Both the position numbers and the translations under genes were made by a program. Source: Mesorhizobium sp. NZP2077 (GTDB taxonomy: Bacteria > Pseudomonadota > Alphaproteobacteria > Rhizobiales > Rhizobiaceae). From it: a DNA stretch of 64,000 bases. The stretch covers positions 1,603,501-1,667,500 of the forward strand of contig NZ_CP051293.1 in NCBI RefSeq assembly GCF_013170805.1, in the 5' to 3' direction. Below, piece by piece: positions 19,973-28,072 of this stretch (position 1 is the stretch's first letter; each line of letters opens with the position of its first letter). Under the pieces are notes generated by a model. That model did no database searches and was not told the origin of the DNA. It saw only the letters and a program-made list of their open reading frames with translations.

Positions 19973-21017
19973 GAGCCTTTCACGTTTTGACAGAAGCGTA
20001 GCCTGCGTTTTGGAAGTAGTTCTTGCATTCGGCTGCCTCGATCGTTTCGACGAGGTGGCCGATGTGGCGCCATGTGTCCTCAATGGTGCGTTTTTGGGCT
20101 TGGCGCATCCAGTGTTTGATCTTGGCGAAGGCCTGCTCGATCGGATTGAGGTCTGGAGAATAGGGCGGCAGGTACCAGAGCCTGGCGCCGGCAGCCTTGA
20201 TCATCTGCCTGATGGCCGCCGACTTATGACTTCCCAGATTATCCATGACGACGATATCGCCGGGCTTCAGCACGGTGACGAGCTGTTGCTCGACATAGGC
20301 CCGGAAGCATTGGCCGTTGATCGGGCCGTCGAACACGCAAGGTGCCGCTAGCCGATCCCAGCGCAGCGCGCCGAGGAAGGTCAGCGTACGCCAGTGGCCG
20401 TGCGGAGCCAAGCCGCGCAGCCGCTTGCCCTTCGGCCCCCAACCGCGCAGTGGAGCCATGTTGGTCTTGATCCACGTCTCATCGATGAAGACAAGGCACT
20501 GCGGATCGAGGCCGGCCTGCCAGGATCGCCATCGCCGGCGCCTGCGGGCAATATCGGCGCGCGCCTGCTCAAGGGCGAACAGCGTTTTTTTTGAAGCTCA
20601 GGCCCTCGCGCCTCAAGAACATCCAGACCGTATTGTGCGAGACCTTGACCCCGCGCGCATCCAACTCGTCCTTCAGCCGATGCAGCGTCAGTTCAGAGGT
20701 CTGATTAATCCGCTCCACGATGAAGGCCCGATGCGGCTCAAGAACCCGCTTGCGGTGTCCGCCCATCTTGCCCGGCGCCACCGAACCCGTTGCACGGTAA
20801 CGCTGCGACCACTTCACCACCGAGGAAACTGCAACGCCAAAGCGCGATGCCACTGCACGGCAGTTTTCACCGGCGCCAACTGCCTCAACAACACGCTCAC
20901 GAAGATCGTTTGAAAGCGCTCGCGTCATCAGATGCTGGCCTCCAATCCAGCCAGCATCTTGAATCACAATCGCCCTGATTTGGGAATCCTACGATTCTCT
21001 CAAAAGAGGAAACGCTC
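19973..21017 (-). mobile_element. IS630-family insertion sequence, complete
   Basis: A 1,045-base element flanked by TA on both sides (19971-19972 and 21018-21019), the target duplication of IS630/Tc1 elements. The ends are imperfect inverted repeats of 29 bases (19973-20001 and 20989-21017) sharing about 23 positions, both starting GAGC and ending CGTAG. It carries one transposase in two overlapping frames on the minus strand. The intact ends, duplication and coding frames suggest a recent and possibly active insertion. Confidence 0.93.
19980..20928 (-). CDS. IS630-family transposase, two frames joined by predicted -1 frameshift
   Basis: The first frame starts at ATG 20928 (MTRALSNDLRERVVEAV) and holds the helix-turn-helix DNA-binding region (NCRAVASRFGVAVSSVVKW), ending just after LSFKKNAVRP. 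The second frame continues in -1 phase through the DDE catalytic domain: FIDETW, VMDNLGSHK and NPIEQAF. The frames meet at a run of eight A residues on the coding strand (20585-20592), a classic slippery site in this family, so a fused transposase of about 316 residues is expected. The gene reaches almost to both ends of the element. Confidence 0.9.
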
Positions 21018-21755
21018 TAGGATCATCAGCGAGGCGCCGCCGACATATTGCCACATGGTGGCCGCGACGAGATCGCCGCCGGAGGCAAAGCGCTTCTGCC
21101 AGATGGTGCCGGCGCTCATGCCGAGCACCGAGACCAGCGAGGCGGTCAACGTCGCGGCGGTCACGCCGCCGCCGAGCGCGCCGAGTTTTGGCCACAGCAC
21201 GATGACGATGCCGATCAGGCCGATGCCAAGGCCGAGCCAGTGGCGCGGCAGGATGGCCTCGCCGAGAAATTTGCCGGCAAGCACCGCTGTTATCAGCGGC
21301 TGCAGGCCGACGATCAGGGCCGAAAACCCGGCCGGCATGCCCCGGTGGATGGCCCAGAAGACGGCGCCGAGATAGACGCCGTGCATCAGGATGCCGGCGC
21401 CGGTGGCATGAAGCGCTTCCTCGCGCGTGGCTCGCTTCGAGCCGAGTACCAGCATCAGCGCAGCCAGCAGGATGGCGGCGATAACGAAACGCGCGGCGAG
21501 GAAGGTGAACGGCTCCGCCCATGGCATGGCGTAGCGCGCGCCGATGAAGCCGGTCGCCCACAGGACGACGAAGGTGGCGGGGATGAACCGCTTGATGCTG
21601 TGCATTTTCCGGAGACCGCCGCGCTGGTGAAAAACTGACCGTGGCGCTGCTCTAGTCCGGTTCAACCCGGTGTGCAAAACGAAACGATTGATCCATGCAT
21701 CACCGGAATTCAATTGGTGGCGAGTTCGTCACGCGTTGCCAGAGTTCTGCCGGGC

Positions 21756-22631
21756 TCAGAGCCCGACCATCCGCCCGATATCGTCAGGCGATGCGCCGGC
21801 ATCGCGCAGCTTGGCAAGGCCGGTATCGCCAAGGCTCTTCGACAGTTTTCGCCCATCTGACCCGAGGATGAGCCGATGGTGGAAGTAGGCCGGCTGCGGT
21901 AGCCCGAGCAGTTCCTGCAGCAGGCGCTGCACGCCGGTGGCGGAAAACAGGTCCTGTCCGCGCACGACATGGCTGATAGCTTGCAGCGCGTCGTCGATGA
22001 CGACGGCGAGGTGGTAGCTGGTCGGGATATCGCGGCGCGCCACGATCACGTCACCCCAGTCCTGCGGTCGAGCTTCGACCGAGCGCGTCGTGGATAGCGT
22101 TTCATCCGTGAATTCGGCCCATGTGAGGCCCTTTCCGATACGCGAAACAGCGGCGGCGACATCCAGCCGCCAGGCGAAGGGCGCATTTTCGGCGACGCGC
22201 CGCTTGCGTTCCCTGACCGGCAGCGCCTTGTCGGCGGAGGGGTAGAGCGGCACGCCGTCGGGATCGCGCGGCCAGTCGCGTCCGCGCTTCTCGCTGTCGG
22301 CGATGAAAGCGCGGATTTCGCCACGGCTCATGAAGGCGGGATAGACGAGGTCGTCGCGGATCAGTCGGTCAAGCACCGCCTGATACTCGGCGAAATGTTC
22401 CGACTGGCGGCGCACTGGCTCCTCCCAGCCAAAGCCAAGCCATTTCAGGTCGGCAAGCACGCCGGCCTCGAATTGCGGCGTGCAGCGCGTCGTGTCGATA
22501 TCCTCAATGCGCAGCAACAGGCTGCCGCCACTGGCCTTTGCCAGCTTCCGGTTGAGCAGCGCCGAATAGGCATGGCCGAGATGCAGTTCGCCATTGGGGC
22601 TGGGCGCGAAGCGGAATGTCAGGAGCGTCAT
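21756..22631 (-). CDS. gluQ: Glutamyl-Q tRNA(Asp) synthetase
   Basis: A 291-residue truncated relative of glutamyl-tRNA synthetase without the anticodon-binding domain. RFAPSPNGELHLGHAYSAL has the HIGH-type motif and RKLSKSLGDTGL the KMSKS motif; RGQDLFSATGVQRLLQELLG is typical of GluQ. It attaches glutamate to queuosine in the anticodon of tRNA-Asp. The usual zinc cysteines of E. coli GluQ are not seen here, as in other alphaproteobacterial forms. Divergent from the glycosylase gene, 75 bases away. Confidence 0.93.
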   Translation of the reverse strand: MTLLTFRFAPSPNGELHLGHAYSALLNRKLAKASGGSLLLRIEDIDTTRCTPQFEAGVLADLKWLGFGWEEPVRRQSEHFAEYQAVLDRLIRDDLVYPAFMSRGEIRAFIADSEKRGRDWPRDPDGVPLYPSADKALPVRERKRRVAENAPFAWRLDVAAAVSRIGKGLTWAEFTDETLSTTRSVEARPQDWGDVIVARRDIPTSYHLAVVIDDALQAISHVVRGQDLFSATGVQRLLQELLGLPQPAYFHHRLILGSDGRKLSKSLGDTGLAKLRDAGASPDDIGRMVGL

Positions 22632-22706
22632 GTCTCGAGCGGCAATCGGGTTGTGCTGCGGTTTCGGCGATTGCTACTTTGCGGCACATTGGCGGACAAG
22701 GATACC

Positions 22707-23348
22707 ATGCAACGCATCGCGACACTGGACGACATTGCGCGCGGGCTCGATGCGCTTTGCATCATCGATCCACGCCTGGAAAAGGTGCGCGGCATGGCGG
22801 GCGAGGTGCCGCTGCGGCTCTCCGAGCCCGGCTTCAGAAGCCTGGCCTCGATCATCGTCTCGCAGCAGGTCTCCCGGGCGAGCGCCGATGCCATCTTCGG
22901 CCGGTTGACCAGGCTTGTCGATCCGCTGACGCCGCAGGCGATCCTGGCCGCCGGCGAGGAGATGTTTCGCGAGGCCGGCCTGTCGCGGCCCAAGCAGCGC
23001 GGTCTGATCGCGATCGCCCAGGCGGTGGCCGACGGCCTCGACCTCAATCACCTCTGCTCGCTTGAGGCTGAGGAGGCGATCACTGCGATGACGGCGGTGC
23101 CCGGCATCGGCCCGTGGACGGCGGAAGTGTACCTGCTGTTTGCCGCCGGGCACCCCGATATTTTTCCGGCGCGCGATGTCGCGCTGCAGAGTGCGGTCGG
23201 CCATGCGCTCGGCATCGAGCCGCGTCCGCCGGAGAAAACACTGATCCAACTCGCCGAATCATGGAGCCCGTGGCGAGGTGTCGCATCGCGGCTTTTCTGG
23301 TCCTATTATCGAGAAACCAGGGGCAGGGACGCAGCACCGCCAGCCTGA
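22707..23348 (+). CDS. DNA-3-methyladenine glycosylase II-like (AlkA, HhH-GPD)
   Basis: A 213-residue base-excision repair enzyme. The helix-hairpin-helix AMTAVPGIGPWTAEVYLLF is followed by the catalytic aspartate in FPARDVALQ, and IIVSQQVSRASADAI is the first HhH-GPD helix region. It removes alkylated bases such as 3-methyladenine. It lacks the N-terminal domain of E. coli AlkA, as many rhizobial forms do. The ATG at 22707 is used; a longer frame upstream is antisense to gluQ. Confidence 0.9.
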   Translation: MQRIATLDDIARGLDALCIIDPRLEKVRGMAGEVPLRLSEPGFRSLASIIVSQQVSRASADAIFGRLTRLVDPLTPQAILAAGEEMFREAGLSRPKQRGLIAIAQAVADGLDLNHLCSLEAEEAITAMTAVPGIGPWTAEVYLLFAAGHPDIFPARDVALQSAVGHALGIEPRPPEKTLIQLAESWSPWRGVASRLFWSYYRETRGRDAAPPA

Positions 23349-23476
23349 ATCCGCAAAAAAGCATAAAAATCATGCGTTTTTGGCAGTTCGCGCGAGCGAC
23401 AATCTGCTTCACATCCCTGTCATGTCGGGCTTACAGTATCCGCGCCGTTCGGGTCTAGAACCAAGGAGGTAAACAC

Positions 23477-24034
23477 GTGACGGTTGCCGTATCTCCGGAT
23501 GGGCTTCCAGCACTGGTGCTGAATGCGGATTACCGTCCGCTCAGCTATTACCCCTTGTCGCTCTGGTCCTGGCAGGACGCCATCAAGGCGGTGTTCCTCG
23601 ACCGAGTGAACATCGTTGCCGAATACGAGCATGCGGTGTCCTCGCCGACCTTCTCGATGAAGCTGCCGAGCGTGGTTAGTCTGAAGGCCTATGTGAAGCC
23701 GTCGAGGCATCCCGCCTTCACGCGCTTCAACGTCTTCCTGCGTGACCGCTTCCAGTGCCAGTATTGCGGCACGCCTGACGATCTGACCTTCGACCACGTC
23801 ATCCCTCGCCATCGCGGCGGTGCGACGACATGGGAGAATGTCGTCGCCGCCTGCTCGCCCTGCAATCTCAGGAAGGGCGGCATGATGCCGGCGCATGCCA
23901 AGATGTTTCCGCTGCAGAAGCCTTACCAGCCGACGGTGCATGATCTGCACAACAACGGCCGCCTGTTCCCGCCGAACCATCTGCATGAAAGCTGGATGGA
24001 TTATCTGTACTGGGATGTTGAGCTGGAACCATAG
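23477..24034 (+). CDS. HNH endonuclease family protein
   Basis: A 185-residue protein with a C-terminal HNH nuclease domain: CQYCGTPDDLTFDHVIP then NVVAACSPCNLRKGG provides two CxxC zinc pairs and the DH/N catalytic residues. The N-terminal part begins LPALVLNADYRPLSYYPLSLW, typical of a chromosomal HNH group found across Rhizobiales. The function is unknown; no methylase, phage or toxin genes lie nearby, so it is unlikely to be a restriction enzyme. A GTG start at 23477 is preceded by AAGGAGG. Confidence 0.88.
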   Translation: MTVAVSPDGLPALVLNADYRPLSYYPLSLWSWQDAIKAVFLDRVNIVAEYEHAVSSPTFSMKLPSVVSLKAYVKPSRHPAFTRFNVFLRDRFQCQYCGTPDDLTFDHVIPRHRGGATTWENVVAACSPCNLRKGGMMPAHAKMFPLQKPYQPTVHDLHNNGRLFPPNHLHESWMDYLYWDVELEP

Positions 24035-24091
24035 AGTTCGGCACAAATCCGCAATGCTGGCCGCCTGACGCCGCGTTCTGCGCTTCCCCAT

Positions 24092-24134
24092 TCTACTGCG
24101 TCGCAGTAGAGCTGAGTTCACGTACCTAAGTACG
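24092..24134. repeat. Palindromic intergenic sequence downstream of the HNH gene
   Basis: TCTACTGCG (24092-24100) and CGCAGTAGA (24102-24110) form a perfect inverted repeat around one base; CGTAC and GTACG (24121-24134) form a second one ten bases on. There is no T-run. It lies between the convergent HNH and dsbB genes and resembles extragenic palindromic repeats. Confidence 0.55.
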
Positions 24135-24224
24135 CTCCGCTCCGGTCCTCGAAAACCGCGCTATCCGACTCAGCCTGCCGAAATTTTGCTCGAACTCTGC
24201 GTCGCGCCGCAAAATCGAATTGGT

Positions 24225-24743
24225 TCAGTCGCGGGAAAGCGCGCCGCGGAAGGCGACCGCTGCAAGCACAAGGCTGGCGATGGCGTTCCAGCCGGCCAGC
24301 GACAGGCCGAGGATGCGCAGTGCGGCCTTGTCGCAGGAGGGCGGTACGAATTTGTCGAGCGCGTCGAGAACGCCCTTGCCGCCAGTGTCCACCGGTCCAG
24401 CGCCCGCCGTGCAATCGGTCGGGCCGGCCCACCACTGCCATTCGACGCCGGAATGGTAGACGCCGAGATAGAGGCCGTAGAGCATCAGCAGGCCGCCGAC
24501 AGCCAGCAGGCCGCGCGTCAGCCATGCGGGTGCGTGCAGCATCGATGCAATCACCGCCAGCACCATCAGCGGCGCGCCGATATAATAGGGGGTGCGCTGT
24601 TCCAGGCAGAGGTGGCAGGGGATATAGCCGCCAATGTACTGGAAGCAGAGCGCCGAACCGACGGTCGCGGCCATGGCGACGGCGAGAAACAGGGCGGTCC
24701 GCGTCCGCTGGCGTCCGGTGTCGGCATTCATGGTCGCTGTCAT
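24225..24743 (-). CDS. Disulfide bond formation protein B family
   Basis: A 172-residue inner-membrane quinone-dependent oxidoreductase with four helices. The first periplasmic pair is in IPCHLCLEQR (Cys43, Cys46) and the second pair is Cys111 (GPTDCT) and Cys137 (PPSCDK), the arrangement used by DsbB to reoxidise DsbA and pass electrons to quinone. SLAGWNAIASLVLA near the end is typical of alphaproteobacterial DsbB. The ATG at 24743 is used. No dsbA is in the window. Confidence 0.9.
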   Translation of the reverse strand: MTATMNADTGRQRTRTALFLAVAMAATVGSALCFQYIGGYIPCHLCLEQRTPYYIGAPLMVLAVIASMLHAPAWLTRGLLAVGGLLMLYGLYLGVYHSGVEWQWWAGPTDCTAGAGPVDTGGKGVLDALDKFVPPSCDKAALRILGLSLAGWNAIASLVLAAVAFRGALSRD

Positions 24744-24810
24744 GAGGTCTTTCGTCCGTTGAGTTCGGCCCGCTCGCTTTTATCCATGTCGTTGCCCCAA
24801 CACCGCAGGG

Positions 24811-24829
24811 CACTTTTGGGTGACATGGA
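24811..24829. repeat. CACTTTTGGGYGACATGNA element, copy 1
   Basis: CACTTTTGGGTGACATGGA lies directly against the stop codon of the minus-strand yqaA-like gene (24830-24832). Related copies are at 25427-25445 (opposite orientation) and 40723-40741. Confidence 0.65.
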
Positions 24830-25414
24830 CTAGAGGGCGTATTTGACGACGATATAGAGCAAAATCAGGGCAGCCGCGCCGGCGCCGACAATCAATCCAA
24901 GGCGCTTCTCGATGAACTCCTTGATCGACTCACCATAGCGGCGCAGCAGCCAGGCAAGCAGCAGGAAACGAGCGCCGCGCGCCAGGATGGCCGAGACGAT
25001 GAAGACAACAAGATTGACGTGAAGCGCTCCGGCCAGAATGGTGACCACCTTGATCGGCGGCAGGTGCGCAACGCCGGATGTGACGAGCAGCAGCAGCATC
25101 AGCCCGGTGCCGGACGACTGCCACTTCTCGAATGTGGCAAGGCCACCGAAGTGCTCCAGCATCGGCCGGGCTATCGTGTCGTAGGCATAGTAGCCGATCA
25201 GCCAGCCGGCAATGCCGCCCAGTACGGACGCAACTGTGGCGGTCAGCGCGTAGCGATAGGCGCGTTGGGGCCGCGCCAACGCCATGGGCAGGAACAGTAC
25301 GTCCGCCGGAATGAAGAACACCGAGCTCTCGACGAAAGCGATGAAGGCCAGCCACCATTCGGCGGATTTGCGCGCCGCCAGCGACAGGGTCCAGTCGTAC
25401 AATCCGCGAAGCAT
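24830..25414 (-). CDS. YqaA/DedA-like (SNARE-associated family) membrane protein
   Basis: A 194-residue protein with about four to five hydrophobic segments. FIAFVESSVFFIPADVLFLPMALARP and LGGIAGWLIGYYAYDTI match the YqaA branch of the DedA/VTT superfamily, whose members move lipids across membranes or support membrane homeostasis. The ATG at 25414 follows AGGAG. The gene is flanked by oppositely oriented copies of a 19-base repeat. Confidence 0.83.
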   Translation of the reverse strand: MLRGLYDWTLSLAARKSAEWWLAFIAFVESSVFFIPADVLFLPMALARPQRAYRYALTATVASVLGGIAGWLIGYYAYDTIARPMLEHFGGLATFEKWQSSGTGLMLLLLVTSGVAHLPPIKVVTILAGALHVNLVVFIVSAILARGARFLLLAWLLRRYGESIKEFIEKRLGLIVGAGAAALILLYIVVKYAL

Positions 25415-25426
25415 CGGCTCTCCTAA

Positions 25427-25445
25427 TGCGTGTCGCCCAAAAGTG
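25427..25445. repeat. TGCRTGTCGCCCAAAAGTG element, copy 2
   Basis: TGCGTGTCGCCCAAAAGTG is the reverse complement of the repeat at 24811-24829 with three differences. It lies 12 bases upstream of the yqaA-like start codon, so the gene is bracketed by an inverted pair. Confidence 0.6.
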
Positions 25446-25633
25446 CGCAGATCCCCGCGGGCAAAGGCAGGGATGAAAACAAGGGCCCAAGCTTGCGCGT
25501 CGGTCCCTTCAGACGCGCCACGCTTCATGCGCCGCCTGTCTAGAAAGATTTTCCGCGCTGCACAATGGCAGCACCGCCAGGAAATCAAAAGGCGAAGATT
25601 GGTCGCATCTCGGGGTATCCGAGAATTGGCCAG

Positions 25634-25661
25634 TTGACGAACAGGCCTCCAACCGTATAGT
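25634..25661 (+). promoter_or_regulatory. Sigma70-type promoter of tRNA-Leu
   Basis: TTGACG (25634-25639), 16 bases, TATAGT (25656-25661). Both hexamers are close to consensus and transcription would start about 20 bases before the tRNA 5' end. Confidence 0.65.
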
Positions 25662-25689
25662 CCGCGCCCATCCAGGCCGCCCGGCCTGA

Positions 25690-25774
25690 GCCCCTATGGC
25701 GGAATTGGTAGACGCGCTCGACTCAAAATCGAGTTCCGCAAGGAGTGCTGGTTCGATCCCGGCTAGGGGCACCA
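25690..25774 (+). tRNA. tRNA-Leu, anticodon CAA
   Basis: The acceptor stem pairs GCCCCTA (25690-25696) with TAGGGGC, followed by A and an encoded CCA (25772-25774). The anticodon stem CTCGA/TCGAG (25717-25721, 25729-25733) closes a seven-base loop with CAA at 25724-25726, which reads UUG. The variable arm is long, as in class II tRNAs such as leucine, and the T loop TTCGATC is present. No integrase or duplicated 3' end was seen nearby, so this does not appear to be a used attachment site here. Confidence 0.97.
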
Positions 25775-25876
25775 TTCCATTCAGATACCGGTTCATGTTT
25801 GCTTGCCTGCTCATGGTCTAGGCAAGCTCGATGGGACCATGGATGGATTCGCTGCGCCGGAGACAGCTGAGACGAT

Positions 25877-25904
25877 TTGGGGCGCAGGACAGCCTGCGCC
25901 CCAA
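25877..25904. terminator. Perfect 12-bp hairpin between tRNA-Leu and the beta-propeller gene
   Basis: TTGGGGCGCAGG (25877-25888) pairs perfectly with CCTGCGCCCCAA (25893-25904) around ACAG. It is placed to end the minus-strand beta-propeller transcript (stop at 25954) and perhaps the tRNA transcript from the other side. Neither strand has a strong T-run, so termination is inferred from position and stem strength. Confidence 0.5.
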
Positions 25905-25953
25905 CCAATCCGCTCAAAGCGAATGCTTGTACTTGATCCCGATGTCGAGATGG

Positions 25954-27123
25954 CTATCGCATGTTGCCGGTGTGGCCCTGCGAGTATCTGCCCGGCTGCG
26001 GCCAGACGGTGAGGCCGTGAGGCTCGACGCCGACCCGGATTTTCGTGACAGTGCCCGAAATCGTGTCGATCATGTAGACCTCGCTGTCGAAGCGGCCCGA
26101 CAGCCATAATTGCTTGCCGTCGGCGCTGACATTTCCCATGTCCGGGCTGCCGCCACCTGGTATGGGCCATTGCGCGACGACCGATCGGGTGGCGAAATCG
26201 ACGACGGTCACGCTGCCCGGCCCCTTTGCGCGGCCTTGCTCCATCTTGTGCGAGCCGCGATTTGAAACGTAGAGCTTTGTGCCGTCACGGCTGACGGCAA
26301 ATCCGTGCGTGCCGATGCCGGTGGCGATGAAGCCGATCTCGGAAAAGCTGTCCCCGTCGATCAGGAACACGCCGTCGTTCATCATGTCGGCGACATAGAA
26401 GACCTTGCCGTCGGGGGAGAGCCTGACGTCCTGCGGCATGCCCATTTTCGACAGGGCGAGGTGGCCGAGCACCTTTTGATTTTTCAGGTCCACCTTCAAC
26501 AGGCCGCCTTCGCCATATTCGCAGGTGAAGATGGCGTAGGCATTGTCGGCGGAAAAATCGGCGTGGTTGATACCGGGGCAGGTCGGCGTCGGGAGCGTCG
26601 ACTTCAGCGCCATGGTTTGCGGATCGCGAAAGTCGAGCCGCTGATAGGCTTCATCGACGATGACGGCCGCGCTTCCGTCCGGCATGAAATACATGTTGTA
26701 GGGGTCATCGACCGGAATTTCGTGACCCGGCTTGGCGGTCCGGGGGTCGATGGGCGTCACGCTGCCCTTGCTGGTGCCGCTGGCGTTGTTGGCGACCCAG
26801 AGCGTCTTCAGATCCCAGGACGGAACGACGTGCTGCGGCTTGAACCCAACAGGGAACCTGTCGACTTCCTTGAGAGTCGTGGTGTCGATAACCGACACGC
26901 TGTTGGATGAGCGGTTCGGAACATAGACACGCGGCAGCGCGCCAGCCGTCGCCGGGCTCAAATGATCAGAGGTTGTCTGGCTGTAGATGTTGATCGGAGC
27001 GCGCGGCGGCGGCTCGCTGCAATCTTCCGGGCATGAGCCGGCGGAAGCCGGGGCTGAAGACAGGGCAAGCATCAAGACGAGCGGCGCGCACAAGCTCGTG
27101 AACCACCAATATGCCTTGATCAT
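25954..27123 (-). CDS. Exported YVTN/YncE-type beta-propeller protein
   Basis: A 389-residue protein with a signal peptide (LALSSAPASA, about residues 19-28). The mature N-terminus has a short Cys-containing stretch (GSCPEDCSEPPP), then repeated blades such as RVYVPNRSSNSVSVIDTTT, TLWVANNAS, VFYVADMMNDGVFLID and KLYVSNRGS, the YVTN beta-propeller pattern also seen in cytochrome cd1-like and PQQ-associated proteins. No haem motif is present. The ATG at 27123 overlaps the stop codon of the creatininase-like gene (ATGA), so the two are translated together and probably act together in the periplasm. Function unknown. Confidence 0.85.
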   Translation of the reverse strand: MIKAYWWFTSLCAPLVLMLALSSAPASAGSCPEDCSEPPPRAPINIYSQTTSDHLSPATAGALPRVYVPNRSSNSVSVIDTTTLKEVDRFPVGFKPQHVVPSWDLKTLWVANNASGTSKGSVTPIDPRTAKPGHEIPVDDPYNMYFMPDGSAAVIVDEAYQRLDFRDPQTMALKSTLPTPTCPGINHADFSADNAYAIFTCEYGEGGLLKVDLKNQKVLGHLALSKMGMPQDVRLSPDGKVFYVADMMNDGVFLIDGDSFSEIGFIATGIGTHGFAVSRDGTKLYVSNRGSHKMEQGRAKGPGSVTVVDFATRSVVAQWPIPGGGSPDMGNVSADGKQLWLSGRFDSEVYMIDTISGTVTKIRVGVEPHGLTVWPQPGRYSQGHTGNMR

Positions 27124-27956
27124 TTGGTCTGCTGCTTTTCGATGAAGCCGCGGATCGCCTCGGTGGTGCCGTTGACGATCAGGTCGACGCCGAGCTGGCC
27201 AAACGCGGCTGACGATCGTGCCGGATCGCCGCCGTAGACGCCGTCGGCGGCATCGAGCTTCGGGTTGGCCGCAAGGCGATCCTTGCGCACCGTGGAAGGG
27301 TCGATGGCGAGCATCAGCGATGTGTCCGCCAGTCCCGCGTGGGTTCCGATCTCCGGCTGCTTCGCGCCGGCCGACAGGAGCTTGTCGATGTAGGCGCCCT
27401 GGGTGATCTGATAGTATTCGAGCGCCGCAAAGACCCGGACAGGAGTTTTGCGCCATTCGGCGTTCAGGCGATCGGCGACATGACGCTCGTCGGCCTGATA
27501 GCCGCCGTGGTCGCCGATCAGCACGATGGTCTTGAAGCCGTGCAGCTTGAAGCTGCGGGCCGCGGATTCGAGCAGCTGCTCGAAAATCTTGTCGCTGATG
27601 GTGATCGTACCGGGAAACCGCATATGGGCGGTGGGCGGATCGATGGTTCCTTCCGGAACATAGGAGATCACGGGGGCAACCAAGGCGTTGCCGAGTTGAT
27701 CGGCAATCTTCTCGGCCAAGAACTTAACCCGCACATTGTGCTTGCCCAGCGCCATGGCGGGGCCGCTTTGTTCGGTGCCGCCTATCGGGACAATGATCGT
27801 CGTCGTTCCCGATCCGATCCGATCACGCAGTTCGGTCCAGGTCTGGTCCTCGAGGAAGACCGACGCGTTGGCGGCGTTCGCAGTCGATGCCAGACCCGAC
27901 AGAAACCAAAGGCCGACGACAGTGCTCGCGAATGTGAAACCGTGCCGTGCGATCAT
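27120..27956 (-). CDS. Exported creatininase-family protein with altered metal-site residues
   Basis: A 278-residue protein with a signal peptide (WFLSGLASTANA), unusual for a family of mostly cytoplasmic amidohydrolases (creatininase, MftE, ArfB). The fold motifs are visible: VPIGGTEQSGPAMALGKHN and VLIGDHGGYQ, then GTHAGLADTSLML. Compared with creatininase, Glu62 and His150 are kept, but the second-metal histidine (EQHGP) is Ser64, the bridging aspartate is His73, and the later acidic ligand (HAGExETS in relatives) is absent. It may bind one metal, bind ligand without catalysis, or use a shifted site. AGAGGCTG precedes the ATG at 27956. Coupled to the beta-propeller gene. Confidence 0.8.
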   Translation of the reverse strand: MIARHGFTFASTVVGLWFLSGLASTANAANASVFLEDQTWTELRDRIGSGTTTIIVPIGGTEQSGPAMALGKHNVRVKFLAEKIADQLGNALVAPVISYVPEGTIDPPTAHMRFPGTITISDKIFEQLLESAARSFKLHGFKTIVLIGDHGGYQADERHVADRLNAEWRKTPVRVFAALEYYQITQGAYIDKLLSAGAKQPEIGTHAGLADTSLMLAIDPSTVRKDRLAANPKLDAADGVYGGDPARSSAAFGQLGVDLIVNGTTEAIRGFIEKQQTK

Positions 27957-28072
27957 TTCAGCCTCTGGGCTATGCGTCGCATCGGACCACACGTCCGGCG
28001 ATTTGCACAATTTGTGTGAAGGGAAGGGGTCTTGGCAAGCTTCCCGCAGCCGCCGAAATTCGGAATCATGGT

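Larger units (their letters stand above)
19659..21605 (-). pseudogene. EamA-family (DMT) transporter gene interrupted by an IS630-family element
   Basis: The 5' part (21605 to 21018, from MHSIKRFIPATFVVLWATGF) and the 3' part (19970 to 19659, ending in QATQPTRARASR) belong to one EamA/DMT permease. Removing 19973-21017 and one TA copy joins them in frame (...SLMILAALAFETHTV...) to give about 299 residues with ten helices, the usual size for this family. As it stands the 5' part would run 6 codons into the element and stop, losing roughly three C-terminal helices, so the gene is probably inactive. Such carriers export metabolites or drugs; the substrate cannot be told. No other mutation is visible in either part. 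Confidence 0.92.

Noticed and set aside
23355..23381. An AT-rich near-palindrome (AAAAAAGCAT / ATGCGTTTTT) after the glycosylase gene.
   Set aside because: The stem has a mismatch, is mostly A-T and has no separate T-run; it could as well be promoter sequence of the HNH gene.
23477..24034. HNH nuclease gene as part of a restriction, homing or phage-defence system.
   Set aside because: It has no methylase, intron, toxin or phage neighbours and belongs to a group found as a single chromosomal gene across Rhizobiales.
25690..25774. tRNA-Leu as an integration site for a genomic island.
   Set aside because: No integrase, no repeated tRNA 3' end and no change in gene content are visible on either side.
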